A DNA stretch of 64,000 nucleotides from the NCBI GenBank assembly GCA_016185305.1, contig JACPNV010000007.1, positions 1 through 64,000 on the forward strand, read 5' to 3'. Below the pieces are notes generated by a model that saw nothing but the letters and a program-made list of their open reading frames with translations, did not search any database and had not been told where the DNA came from. Origin of the DNA: Actinomycetota bacterium (GTDB taxonomy: Bacteria > Actinomycetota > Acidimicrobiia > Acidimicrobiales > Acidimicrobilacustridaceae). The translations under genes and the position numbers were made by a program. This document shows, piece by piece, positions 56,331-64,000 of this stretch; positions within the stretch are counted from its first letter, which is position 1, and each line of letters opens with the position of its first letter.

Positions 56331-59300
56331 ATGCGCTCTGACGCCGATCACGAGCTCTCCGATGTGCCCGACTGGTACAAGGACGCGGTCGTCTACGAGG
56401 TCCACGTGCGGGCGTTCGGCGACAGCGACGGCGACGGTATCGGCGACTTCCCCGGCCTGACGGCGCACCTCGACTACCTGGCGCAGCTCGGCGTCACCGC
56501 CGTCTGGGTCCTGCCGTTCTACCCGTCGCCCTTGCGCGACGACGGCTACGACATCGCCGACTACCGCGGCATCAACCCGTCCTACGGCACCCTCAAGGAC
56601 TTCAAGGTCTTCCTGCGGGAGGCGCACAAGCGAGGCCTGCGCGTGATCACGGAGCTCGTCTTGAACCACACGAGCGATCAACATCCGTGGTTCCAGCGGG
56701 CGCGCCGGGCCAAAGCCGGCAGCCGGTTCCGCGACTTCTACGCTTGGAGCGACACCCCCGACAAGTGGGGCGAGGCCCGCGTCATCTTCGAGGACTACGA
56801 GACGTCGAACTGGTCCTGGGACCCCATCGCCGACGCGTACTTCTGGCACCGGTTCTTCTCGCATCAGCCCGACCTCAACTTCGACAACCCCGAAGTGCGA
56901 TCGACGATGCTGAAGGTCGTCGACTACTGGTTCGAGATGGGCGTCGACGGGATGCGACTCGACGCGGTGCCATACCTGTTCGAGCGCGAAGACACCAACT
57001 GCGAGAACCTGAAGGAGACCCACGACTTCCTCCGCGAGCTGCGGGCGCACGTCGACGAGCTCTTTCCCGATCGCATGCTCCTCGCCGAGGCCAACCAGTG
57101 GCCGGAGGACGCGGCGGCGTACTTCGGCGATCCGCACCGCGGCGGCGACGAGTGCCACATGGCGTTCCACTTCCCCTTGATGCCGCGGTTGTTCATGTCG
57201 CTGCGGATGGAAGACCGCACGCCGGTGATCGACATCCTCCAGCAGACCCCCGAGATCCCCGACGCCAGCCAGTGGGCCACCTTCCTACGCAACCACGACG
57301 AGCTCACGCTCGAGATGGTCACCGACGAAGAGCGCGACTACATGTACCGCGCCTACGCAGCCGACCCCGAGATGCGGGTGAACGTGGGTATCCGCCGCCG
57401 GTTGGCGCCGCTGCTCGGCAACGACCGGCGCAAGATCGAACTGCTCAACGGCTTGCTGTTCGCGCTCCCGGGCACGCCGTTCGTGTACTACGGCGACGAG
57501 TTGGGAATGGGCGACAACGTCTACCTCGGCGACCGCGACAGCGTGCGTACGCCGATGCAGTGGAGCCCCGATCGCAACGCCGGGTTCTCCCAGGCCAATC
57601 CCCAGCAGCTCTACCTGCCGACGATCATCGACCCCGAGTACCACTACGAGACCGTCAACGTCGAGGGGCAGCAGCGCAACGCCAACTCGTTGCTCTCGTG
57701 GATGCGCCGCCTCATCGCTTTGCGCCAGCGTCACACGGTCTTCGGGCGGGGCGACATCGAGTTCCTCTTCCCCGAGAACGCCAAGGTTCTGTCGTTCATC
57801 CGCGCGACCGCGCACGAGAGCGTGCTCGTCGTGGCCAACCTCTCGCGGTTCGCCCAGAGTGCGCACCTCGATCTTCACGACTACCGCGGCGCGGTGCTGT
57901 ATGAGCTGTTCGGCGGCACCGAGTTCGGTGTCGTCGGCGAAGCCGGTTACCAGATGACGCTCGGTCCCTACGGGTTCTATTGGTTCGCGCTCGTGTCGCA
58001 GAGCGCCGATCGGCCGGGCGTGGTGGCGACCGGCGAAGATCTGCCGGCGCTCTCGGTCGCGGCGGACTGGAAGCAGGTTCTGCGCGGCCGCGGCCGGAGC
58101 CCGGCCACCGTGACCACGGTGCTCCCGCCGTTCCTGGCCCGTTCCCGCTGGTATGCCGGCAAGGCCCGCAAGATCCGCGAGGTCGAGGTGCTCGACATCG
58201 TGCCGGCACGCGGCACCAAGGGCCGCGCGCCCGCGCTCATCGCACTCGTGCACATCGACTACACCGAAGGCGAGCCCGAAACCTACGTGGTGCCGTTGCA
58301 CGTGGCGAGCGGCGAGCGAGTCGACGAGGTGCTCGGCGACCACCCGCAGTCCGCCATCGCGTGGGTCGACTTGCGCTCGACGGGTGAGCGGCTGCTGCTG
58401 TTCGACGCGGGAGTCGACGAGCCGTTCACTCAGTCGATGCTCTCGGCGTGCCGCAACCGTCGGACCTACGACTCGCCGTCGGGCGCGACCATCCGCGCGT
58501 CGGGCTCGAGCGAGCTGCGGCGCATGTTGCAGGGGTTGACCGTCGCCGACCTGCCGGCCTCGGTGTCCACCGCCGAACAGAGCAACACGAGCGTGGTCTT
58601 CGGCAACCGGGTGATGATGAAGCTCTTCCGCCGCGCGCAGGAGGGCGTCAATCCCGATCTCGAGATCGGTCGCTTCCTCACGGAGCAGGCGAAGTACCCG
58701 CACGCCGCGCCGTTCCTCGGGGCCGTCGAGTACCAGCAGGGCCGCCGGGCCGAGGCTCGCACGCTCGGTGTCCTGTACGGCTATGTCAGCAACGAGGGCG
58801 ACGCGTGGCACTACACGCTCGACGCGTTGAGCCTGTACTACGAGCACGCGGTGCACGCACTGGACGACGCGGAGCCTGCACCGGACTTCTCGCGTGCGTT
58901 CGATGCGTCCGACCGCGAGCTGCCCGCACCGGTGGCCGAGACGATCGGGCCCTACCTCGATTCCGCCGAGCTGCTCGGGCGCCGCACCGCGCAGCTCCAT
59001 GCGGCGCTCGCGAGTGGCGGCGGCGACGCCTTCACGCCCGAGCCGTTCACGACGCTGTACCAGCGGTCGCTCTACCAGTCGCTCCAAGCGCAGGTGCGCC
59101 CGACCATGCAACTGATCCGGCGCACGCTCGACCGCCTGCCCGAGCCGGCTCGTTCCGCCGCCGATGCCGTGCTCGCCGCCGAGCAACAGGTCCATGATCT
59201 GTATGCCCGCGTGCGCACGGGCAAGCTGGGCGGCCACCGCACGCGCATCCACGGCGACTTCCACCTCGGGCAGGTCCTGCATGCCGGCCGCGACTTCGTC

Positions 59301-59717
59301 ATCATCGACTTCGAGGGCGAGCCGTCACGATCGCCGACCGAGCGCCGCATCAAGAAGAGCCCGCTCGTCGATGTGGCCGGGATGGTCCGGTCGTTCCAGT
59401 ATGCGGAGCGCGCCAGCCTGACGATCATGGAAGAGCGCGGGCTCGCTGGTCCTGCCGATCGTGACGTGCTCGTCTCGCGGGGTCGCTTGTGGTCGTCGTG
59501 GGTGTCGATCCGGTTCCTGCAGGGCTACTTCGACGAGATCGATGCCAACGGCGGCACCGGCCTGCTCCCCTCCACGGCCGATGATCGGCGGGCGCTGCTC
59601 GACGCGCTGGTGCTCGACAAGGCGATGTACGAGGTCCGCTACGAGCTCAACAACCGCCCGCACTGGGCACCCATCCCCCTCGACGGCATCCGCCGCGTGC
59701 TGGCCGGGGCACGATGA
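56331..59717 (+). CDS. treS: Trehalose synthase/maltokinase fusion (TreS-Pep2)
   Basis: The product has 1128 residues. Residues 1-560 are TreS, a GH13 enzyme that interconverts trehalose and maltose: VYEVHVRAFGDSDGDGIGDFPG, nucleophile Asp211 in MRLDAVPYLF, acid/base Glu253 in LLAEANQWP and FLRNHDELTLEM. From about residue 590 comes maltokinase (Pep2): FLARSRWYAGKARKIREVEVLD, then the kinase catalytic block IHGDFHLGQVLHAG and FVIIDFEGEPSRS. The fusion makes maltose 1-phosphate, the GlgE donor, in one chain. GAGGAC precedes the ATG. malQ overlaps its stop by 4 bp. Confidence 0.95.
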   Translation: MRSDADHELSDVPDWYKDAVVYEVHVRAFGDSDGDGIGDFPGLTAHLDYLAQLGVTAVWVLPFYPSPLRDDGYDIADYRGINPSYGTLKDFKVFLREAHKRGLRVITELVLNHTSDQHPWFQRARRAKAGSRFRDFYAWSDTPDKWGEARVIFEDYETSNWSWDPIADAYFWHRFFSHQPDLNFDNPEVRSTMLKVVDYWFEMGVDGMRLDAVPYLFEREDTNCENLKETHDFLRELRAHVDELFPDRMLLAEANQWPEDAAAYFGDPHRGGDECHMAFHFPLMPRLFMSLRMEDRTPVIDILQQTPEIPDASQWATFLRNHDELTLEMVTDEERDYMYRAYAADPEMRVNVGIRRRLAPLLGNDRRKIELLNGLLFALPGTPFVYYGDELGMGDNVYLGDRDSVRTPMQWSPDRNAGFSQANPQQLYLPTIIDPEYHYETVNVEGQQRNANSLLSWMRRLIALRQRHTVFGRGDIEFLFPENAKVLSFIRATAHESVLVVANLSRFAQSAHLDLHDYRGAVLYELFGGTEFGVVGEAGYQMTLGPYGFYWFALVSQSADRPGVVATGEDLPALSVAADWKQVLRGRGRSPATVTTVLPPFLARSRWYAGKARKIREVEVLDIVPARGTKGRAPALIALVHIDYTEGEPETYVVPLHVASGERVDEVLGDHPQSAIAWVDLRSTGERLLLFDAGVDEPFTQSMLSACRNRRTYDSPSGATIRASGSSELRRMLQGLTVADLPASVSTAEQSNTSVVFGNRVMMKLFRRAQEGVNPDLEIGRFLTEQAKYPHAAPFLGAVEYQQGRRAEARTLGVLYGYVSNEGDAWHYTLDALSLYYEHAVHALDDAEPAPDFSRAFDASDRELPAPVAETIGPYLDSAELLGRRTAQLHAALASGGGDAFTPEPFTTLYQRSLYQSLQAQVRPTMQLIRRTLDRLPEPARSAADAVLAAEQQVHDLYARVRTGKLGGHRTRIHGDFHLGQVLHAGRDFVIIDFEGEPSRSPTERRIKKSPLVDVAGMVRSFQYAERASLTIMEERGLAGPADRDVLVSRGRLWSSWVSIRFLQGYFDEIDANGGTGLLPSTADDRRALLDALVLDKAMYEVRYELNNRPHWAPIPLDGIRRVLAGAR

Positions 59718-61750
59718 CCCAGGAGGACGACTGGCGCCGCGGCCTGGGCGAGCTGGCGTGGGCGGTCGGCGTCGAGCCGCAGTACCACGACATCTCGGGC
59801 GAGCCGCACACGGCCGCCGTCGACACGTTGATCGCCGTGCTGGCTGCATGGGGCGTTCCGCTCGCGCGGCTTGCCGACGTGCCGGCGGCCTGGACGTGGT
59901 GGCACGAACGGGTGGCCGCAACGGTGGTCGAGCCGGTTGTGGCCGCGCGCCAGGGTGAACCGCTCGGCTTCCGCCTTCGCCTTCCCGCCTCCGCGAGCGT
60001 CGGTTCGCTGCGGGCCGGGCTCCGGTGCGAGGACGGCACCGAGATCGAGCTCGGCACCGCCGGCTTCACCGAGCCCGAACATCGGTGGCATGGGCCGATA
60101 GAGACGAAGGAATGGTGGCTCTCGTTCCCGGCCGCGCGCCCGGCCGGATACCACCGCTTGCTGCTGGACCTCGGCGACGAGGTCATCGAGTCGTCGCTCA
60201 TCGCCTCGCCCACCACGGTTCGCCGTTTCGCGGATGGCGAGCGCGCGTGGGGCGTCTTCGCTCCGATGTACGCGCTTCGCGGCGGAGCCAACGTGGGTGG
60301 CTTCGATCGGTTGGCCGAGTGGGTGTCGACGACCGGGGGTTCGGTCATGGCCACCCTCCCTGTGCTCGCGACCTACCTCGACAAGCCGTTCGCGCCCAGT
60401 CCCTACATCCCCGTCAGCCGCCGCTTCTGGAACGAGCTCTTCCTCGACACGTCCCGAGCGCCCGACGACGAAGCCGGGCCGTTCGACTACCGCGCCCGCG
60501 CCCGCGCCGTCCACCGCGCGCTCGAAGGCATGACCCCCGACGAAACGGGTAGCTCTTCGGGCATGCCCGACCTCGACCGGTACGCCACGTTTCGCGCGGT
60601 CGCGGCACGAGCGAAGACGGGATGGCGCGAGTGGCCGGCGCGGCTGCAGCGGGGCGAGGTCCGCGCCGGAGACTTCGATCCGCTGGTCGCGGAGCTGCAC
60701 ACGCGGGCGCAGCAGAAGATGCGTGCGCAGATGCTCGACCTGGCGTCGACGATGCGAGGGCGTGGCCAGCGGCTCTACCTCGACCTTCCGATCGGCGCGC
60801 ATCCCGACGGCTTCGACACGTGGCACGAACGCGAGCTCTTCGCCACTGGCGTGGCGACGGGCGCGCCGCCCGACGACTTCTTCTCCGAGGGGCAGAACTG
60901 GGGCCTCCCGCCGGCGCTGCCGCATGAGGGGCGCCGGCAGGGGCACGAGCACTTCCGCGACTGCCTCCGCCATCACATGGAGGTCGCCGGCGTCCTCCGT
61001 CTCGACCACGTCATGGCGCTGCACCGCCTCTACTGGGTGCCCGACGGGTTCGCGGCGACCGAGGGTGCCTACGTCCGCTACCCGCGCGACGAGCTGTTCG
61101 GGGTGCTGGCCATCGAATCCGAGCGCCACGACTGCATCGTCGTCGGCGAAGACCTCGGCACGGTTCCCGACGAAGTGCGCGAAGCGATGGCCCGCCACGG
61201 CGTGCACGGCATGTACGTCGCGCAGTTCTCGCTGCCCTCCACCGAGGGTGCCGACCCGTTGCCGCCGGCACCGTCAACGGTCGCGAGCATCAACACCCAC
61301 GACACCCCGACGTTCACCGGCTTCACGCACGGCCTCGACATCGCGCATCGAGTCGAATCCGAGTGGCTCGACGTCCACGACGCCCACGGCGAGTTCGAGC
61401 ATCGGGCGGCCCAGATCGACAACCTCCGCCGCTACCTCGCCGACCGAGCGCTCGTCGATCAGGCCGGTGACGATCAGGCCGGAGACGATCGAGCCGGAGA
61501 CGATCGAGCCCTGCTCGCCGGCCTGCTGCGGTTCCTCGGGGCGAGCGACGCCGCCTGCGTGCTCGTCGCTCTCGAGGATCTCTGGGGTGAAGCGCACCCG
61601 CAGAACATCCCCGGAACCTCGGTTGACCAGCCCAATTGGGTGCAGCGGTTTCCGTTCGAGCTCGGCGAGCTGGCCGACCTACCCGTCGTCAAGGAAGCAT
61701 TGACAACTCTCGACCGCGCTCGGAAGGAGCCCTCTCGTGATCCTCGGTGA
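59714..61750 (+). CDS. malQ: 4-alpha-glucanotransferase
   Basis: The 678-residue GH77 enzyme transfers segments between alpha-1,4-glucans. [18 protein letters not shown] holds the nucleophile Asp, [18 protein letters not shown] the acid/base Glu and [13 protein letters not shown] the stabilising Asp. The first 200 residues are the N-terminal extension of actinobacterial MalQ. A Gly-Asp-rich stretch (about residues 582-600) comes from a tandem DNA repeat. Its ATG overlaps the treS-pep2 stop (ATGA) and its end overlaps glgB by 14 bp, so all three are translationally coupled. Confidence 0.94.
   Translation: MTQEDDWRRGLGELAWAVGVEPQYHDISGEPHTAAVDTLIAVLAAWGVPLARLADVPAAWTWWHERVAATVVEPVVAARQGEPLGFRLRLPASASVGSLRAGLRCEDGTEIELGTAGFTEPEHRWHGPIETKEWWLSFPAARPAGYHRLLLDLGDEVIESSLIASPTTVRRFADGERAWGVFAPMYALRGGANVGGFDRLAEWVSTTGGSVMATLPVLATYLDKPFAPSPYIPVSRRFWNELFLDTSRAPDDEAGPFDYRARARAVHRALEGMTPDETGSSSGMPDLDRYATFRAVAARAKTGWREWPARLQRGEVRAGDFDPLVAELHTRAQQKMRAQMLDLASTMRGRGQRLYLDLPIGAHPDGFDTWHERELFATGVATGAPPDDFFSEGQNWGLPPALPHEGRRQGHEHFRDCLRHHMEVAGVLRLDHVMALHRLYWVPDGFAATEGAYVRYPRDELFGVLAIESERHDCIVVGEDLGTVPDEVREAMARHGVHGMYVAQFSLPSTEGADPLPPAPSTVASINTHDTPTFTGFTHGLDIAHRVESEWLDVHDAHGEFEHRAAQIDNLRRYLADRALVDQAGDDQAGDDRAGDDRALLAGLLRFLGASDAACVLVALEDLWGEAHPQNIPGTSVDQPNWVQRFPFELGELADLPVVKEALTTLDRARKEPSRDPR
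61457..61510 (+). repeat. 15-bp tandem repeat inside malQ
   Basis: Three full units (61457-61471, 61472-61486, 61487-61501) with core GATCAGGCCGGTGAC, plus nine bases of a fourth, encode [18 protein letters not shown]. The unit is a multiple of three, so copy changes keep the frame. It lies in a surface loop region between conserved blocks. Confidence 0.85.
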
Positions 61751-63617
61751 CGACGATCTCTGGCTGTTCAACGAAGGCAACCACACGCGCTTGTACGAGC
61801 GGTTGGGCGCGCACGTCCTGCCCGGCACCGATGAGGTCAGCTTCGCCGTGTGGGCGCCGAACGCGCGGCGGGTCTCGGTCTTCGGCGACTTCAACGAGTG
61901 GGACCCGCGCGGCTGCCCTATGGAGGTGGAAGGGCCGTCCGGCATCTGGCACCGGCGCGTCGCGGGCATCCCGCCCGGCACCCGCTACAAGTACCGGATC
62001 GAATCGCGGCACGATGAGTACTTCGCCGACAAGGCCGACCCCTTCGCGTTCCACGCCGAGCAGCCGCCGAACACTGCTTCGGTCGTGTGGGACCTCGGCT
62101 ACGAGTGGGGCGACGGCGACTGGATGGCCTCGCGGCGAGAACGCAACGCGCTTGGCGCACCGATGTCGATCTACGAGATGCACCTGGGCTCGTGGCGCCA
62201 TGCGCCCGGCGAGCTGCGGTCGCTGAACTACCGCGAGCTCGCGCCGGTGCTGGCGCGCTACCTGAACGAGCTGGGGTTCACCCACGTCGAGCTCCTGCCC
62301 GTGATGGAGCATCCGTTCTACGGCTCGTGGGGTTACCAGACGACCGGCTACTTCGCGCCGACCTCGCGCTTCGGCCCGCCGCAGGACTTCATGGAGCTCG
62401 TCGACGTCTTGCACCAGCACGGCATCGGTGTGCTCCTCGACTGGGTTCCCTCGCACTTCCCGGCCGACGCCCACAGCCTCGGCTACTTCGACGGCACCCA
62501 TCTCTACGAGCACGCCGACCCGCGGCAGGGGCGCCACCCCGACTGGGACTCGCTCATCTTCAACTACGACCGCCACGAGGTGCGCAGCTTCCTGCTGTCG
62601 AGCGCGCACTTCTGGCTCGACCGCTACCACGCCGACGGGCTGCGCGTCGACGCCGTCGCGTCGATGCTCTACCTCGACTACTCGCGGGAGGACGGGGAGT
62701 GGATCCCCAACGAGCACGGCGGCAACGAGAACCTCGGCGCGCTGCGCTTCATCAAACGGCTCAACGAGAGCGCGTACGGCGACTTCCCCGACGTGCAGAC
62801 CTTCGCCGAGGAGTCGACCGCGTGGCCGATGGTGTCGCGGCCGACCGACGTCGGTGGCCTCGGGTTCGGCATGAAGTGGGACATGGGCTGGATGCACGAC
62901 ACCTTGCAGTACTTCGAGCGCGAGCCCATCCACCGCCGCTTCCACCAGGACGAGCTGACCTTCCGCATGGTCTACGCGTGGAACGAGAACTTCTGCCTCC
63001 CGCTCTCCCATGACGAGGTCGTGCACGGCAAGCGCTCGCTGCTCGCCAAGATGCCCGGCGACCGGTGGCAGCAGCTTGCCAACCTCCGTGCGATGTTCGG
63101 GTACCTGTACGGCCAGCCCGGCAAGAAGCTGTTGTTCATGGGCAGCGAGCTCGCGCCGCCGGGGGAGTGGAACCACGATCACCAGTTGCCGTGGGAGCTC
63201 CTCGACGACCCCGGCCATGCCGGCATCCATAGCTGGATCGCCCATCTCAACCATCTGCACCGGGCCGAGCCCGCGCTCCACGACCTCGACTTCGAGCCGC
63301 GCGGGTTCGAGTGGGTCGACACGTCGGACAGCGCAAGCTCGGTGCTCGCCTTCCTGCGCCACCCGTCCAAAGCCGACGGGCGGCCGGTGCTCGTCGTGTG
63401 CAACTTCACGCCGGTGCCACGCCAGCACTACACGGTCGGCGTGCCCGCGCCCGGTCGCTGGGTCGAGCTGGCCAACAGCGACGCCGAGGTCTACGGCGGC
63501 AGTGGCTGGGGCAATCTGGGGGCGGTCGAGACCACGGAGGTGAAACGCCATGGCCGCCCGCAGGCCCTCGAGCTCGCTCTCCCCCCGCTGTCGGTCACGT
63601 TCCTGGCGCCGGCCTGA
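61737..63617 (+). CDS. glgB: 1,4-alpha-glucan branching enzyme
   Basis: The 626-residue protein starts at GTG 61737 after AAGGAG. It has a CBM48 domain ([23 protein letters not shown]) and a GH13 barrel with [27 protein letters not shown] (nucleophile Asp), FAEESTAWP (acid/base Glu) and [20 protein letters not shown]. It is shorter than the 730-residue enzymes because the extra N1 domain is missing, as in many bacteria. It places alpha-1,6 branches in the glucan built by GlgE. It is the last gene of the operon. Confidence 0.96.
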   Translation: MILGDDDLWLFNEGNHTRLYERLGAHVLPGTDEVSFAVWAPNARRVSVFGDFNEWDPRGCPMEVEGPSGIWHRRVAGIPPGTRYKYRIESRHDEYFADKADPFAFHAEQPPNTASVVWDLGYEWGDGDWMASRRERNALGAPMSIYEMHLGSWRHAPGELRSLNYRELAPVLARYLNELGFTHVELLPVMEHPFYGSWGYQTTGYFAPTSRFGPPQDFMELVDVLHQHGIGVLLDWVPSHFPADAHSLGYFDGTHLYEHADPRQGRHPDWDSLIFNYDRHEVRSFLLSSAHFWLDRYHADGLRVDAVASMLYLDYSREDGEWIPNEHGGNENLGALRFIKRLNESAYGDFPDVQTFAEESTAWPMVSRPTDVGGLGFGMKWDMGWMHDTLQYFEREPIHRRFHQDELTFRMVYAWNENFCLPLSHDEVVHGKRSLLAKMPGDRWQQLANLRAMFGYLYGQPGKKLLFMGSELAPPGEWNHDHQLPWELLDDPGHAGIHSWIAHLNHLHRAEPALHDLDFEPRGFEWVDTSDSASSVLAFLRHPSKADGRPVLVVCNFTPVPRQHYTVGVPAPGRWVELANSDAEVYGGSGWGNLGAVETTEVKRHGRPQALELALPPLSVTFLAPA

Positions 63618-63639
63618 GCGAGTTCGCGTGCCGTGTTCT

Positions 63640-63749
63640 GGTGGCGGATCTCGCCCATTCCGGAGGGAATACGCCACCGGTTGCGGGCAGGCGTCGCCAG
63701 TCGCCCATCTGGTGGCGGATCTCGCTGGTGGCTGGGGAAATCCGCCACC
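63640..63749. repeat. Pair of REP-like palindromic elements downstream of glgB
   Basis: Two 39-bp units (63640-63678 and 63711-63749) both begin GGTGGCGGATCTCGC and end in ATACGCCACC or ATCCGCCACC, followed by GGTT. Each folds into a hairpin with a 10-bp stem (one mismatch in the first). They lie 23 bp after the glgB stop and may end or stabilise the operon transcript. Confidence 0.7.
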
Positions 63750-63928
63750 GGTTCGGCCGGGAGGCCGAAGCGGCCCGGTGTCCGTGGTGTGCTTCAGTTT
63801 CATGACGTTTTCCGGTAGCCTTCCAGCCGTCGAGAACGGCGGAAACCCTTTCAGTCGAACAAGTGCGGCTCCGCAGTTGGGAGCCAGGCGTGGCACCGGC
63901 TCACCGGTGACGGAGGCGTGCGAGCGAG
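63750..63928 (+). other. Intergenic leader of the next gene
   Basis: No gene is visible. The part nearest the next start is rich in small inverted segments (for example GGCTCACCGG-type pairs) and could be a structured 5' leader, but it matches no riboswitch consensus I can identify. Confidence 0.3.
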
Positions 63929-64000
63929 ATGACAGCTGACGAGAACGGCCCGGTGAGCGACGGCGACGCCGTTCCCGCATCCGCCGTGGCGGCGACCATC
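63929..64000 (+). CDS. Start of a gene cut by the window end
   Basis: ATG 63929 opens a frame that stays open to the edge (24 codons, MTADENGPVSDGDAVPASAV). A GGAGG lies about 13 bases upstream and a closer GAGCGAG could also serve. The acidic, Ala-rich start is common for actinobacterial cytoplasmic or membrane proteins; nothing more can be said. Confidence 0.45.
   Translation, partial: MTADENGPVSDGDAVPASAVAATI

Noticed and set aside
55011-57170. A 719-codon minus-strand frame across glgE and treS
   Set aside because: It crosses two well-recognised plus-strand genes and has no motif.
63750-63928. Riboswitch such as ydaO/c-di-AMP or c-di-GMP before the last gene
   Set aside because: I compared it with the consensus features I remember and found no convincing match.

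Overview
The window is very GC-rich, densely coded DNA with many GTG starts, actinobacterial families (DUF222-type HNH nuclease tail, GlgE/TreS-Pep2, MoxR-DUF58-TgpA, DUF5719, GAP/Sap, SCP-x thiolase partners) and several TANNNT promoters placed so that transcripts would be leaderless. It looks like a chromosome segment of an actinomycete, most likely class Acidimicrobiia; that class assignment is inference from gene content. No rRNA, tRNA, CRISPR array or intact transposase was seen.

Bases 1-21000 are a cell-surface glycan modification island: a formylglycine-type sulfatase, a membrane-anchored sulfatase-fold enzyme, four OafA-type membrane acyltransferases each fused to an SGNH domain, a separate SGNH esterase, a GT-C and a GT4 glycosyltransferase, a SAM methyltransferase and a small membrane protein with a YLDPGTGS motif. 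Interleaved with these are six small lipoproteins that share one unnamed architecture (lipobox Cys, then a Cys, then W-x(4,5)-C at the C-terminus) but little sequence identity. Each sits beside a modification enzyme. I regard this pairing as the best candidate for an undescribed system.

Bases 21000-33200 hold a minus-strand operon (wall-spanning FN3 protein with a Lys-Pro stalk, MoxR ATPase, DUF58 protein, a TgpA-like protein that has lost its transglutaminase Cys and His, then the GT4) and a divergent plus-strand pair (large GT2/polytopic protein and DUF5719 protein), again cell-envelope functions.

Bases 33200-46700 are mixed: SEC-C protein, secreted lipase, DUF2786 protein, a 394-bp non-autonomous transposable element with a perfect 8-bp target duplication, cupin, acyl-CoA dehydrogenase behind a palindromic operator, two small genes, DUF1269 protein, an overlapping operon (34-residue-repeat protein, RDD, MarR, GAP), and YceI behind tandem operator-like sites.

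Bases 46700-54100 hold an N-acyl-amino-acid deacylase-like amidohydrolase divergent from a cysteine-free thiolase-fold/DUF35 protein and an SCP-x-type thiolase. Both promoters carry the same CTGACG-N3-CGTCAG operator. Then come a lipoprotein, a YhhN membrane protein and an unrecognised secreted protein.

Bases 54100-63700 are an alpha-glucan operon: glgE, a treS-pep2 fusion, malQ and glgB, with a strong 14-bp inverted repeat between glgE and treS and two REP-like hairpins after glgB. Together they turn trehalose into maltose, maltose 1-phosphate and branched glucan, with malQ reshaping linear glucans. A further gene starts at the right edge.
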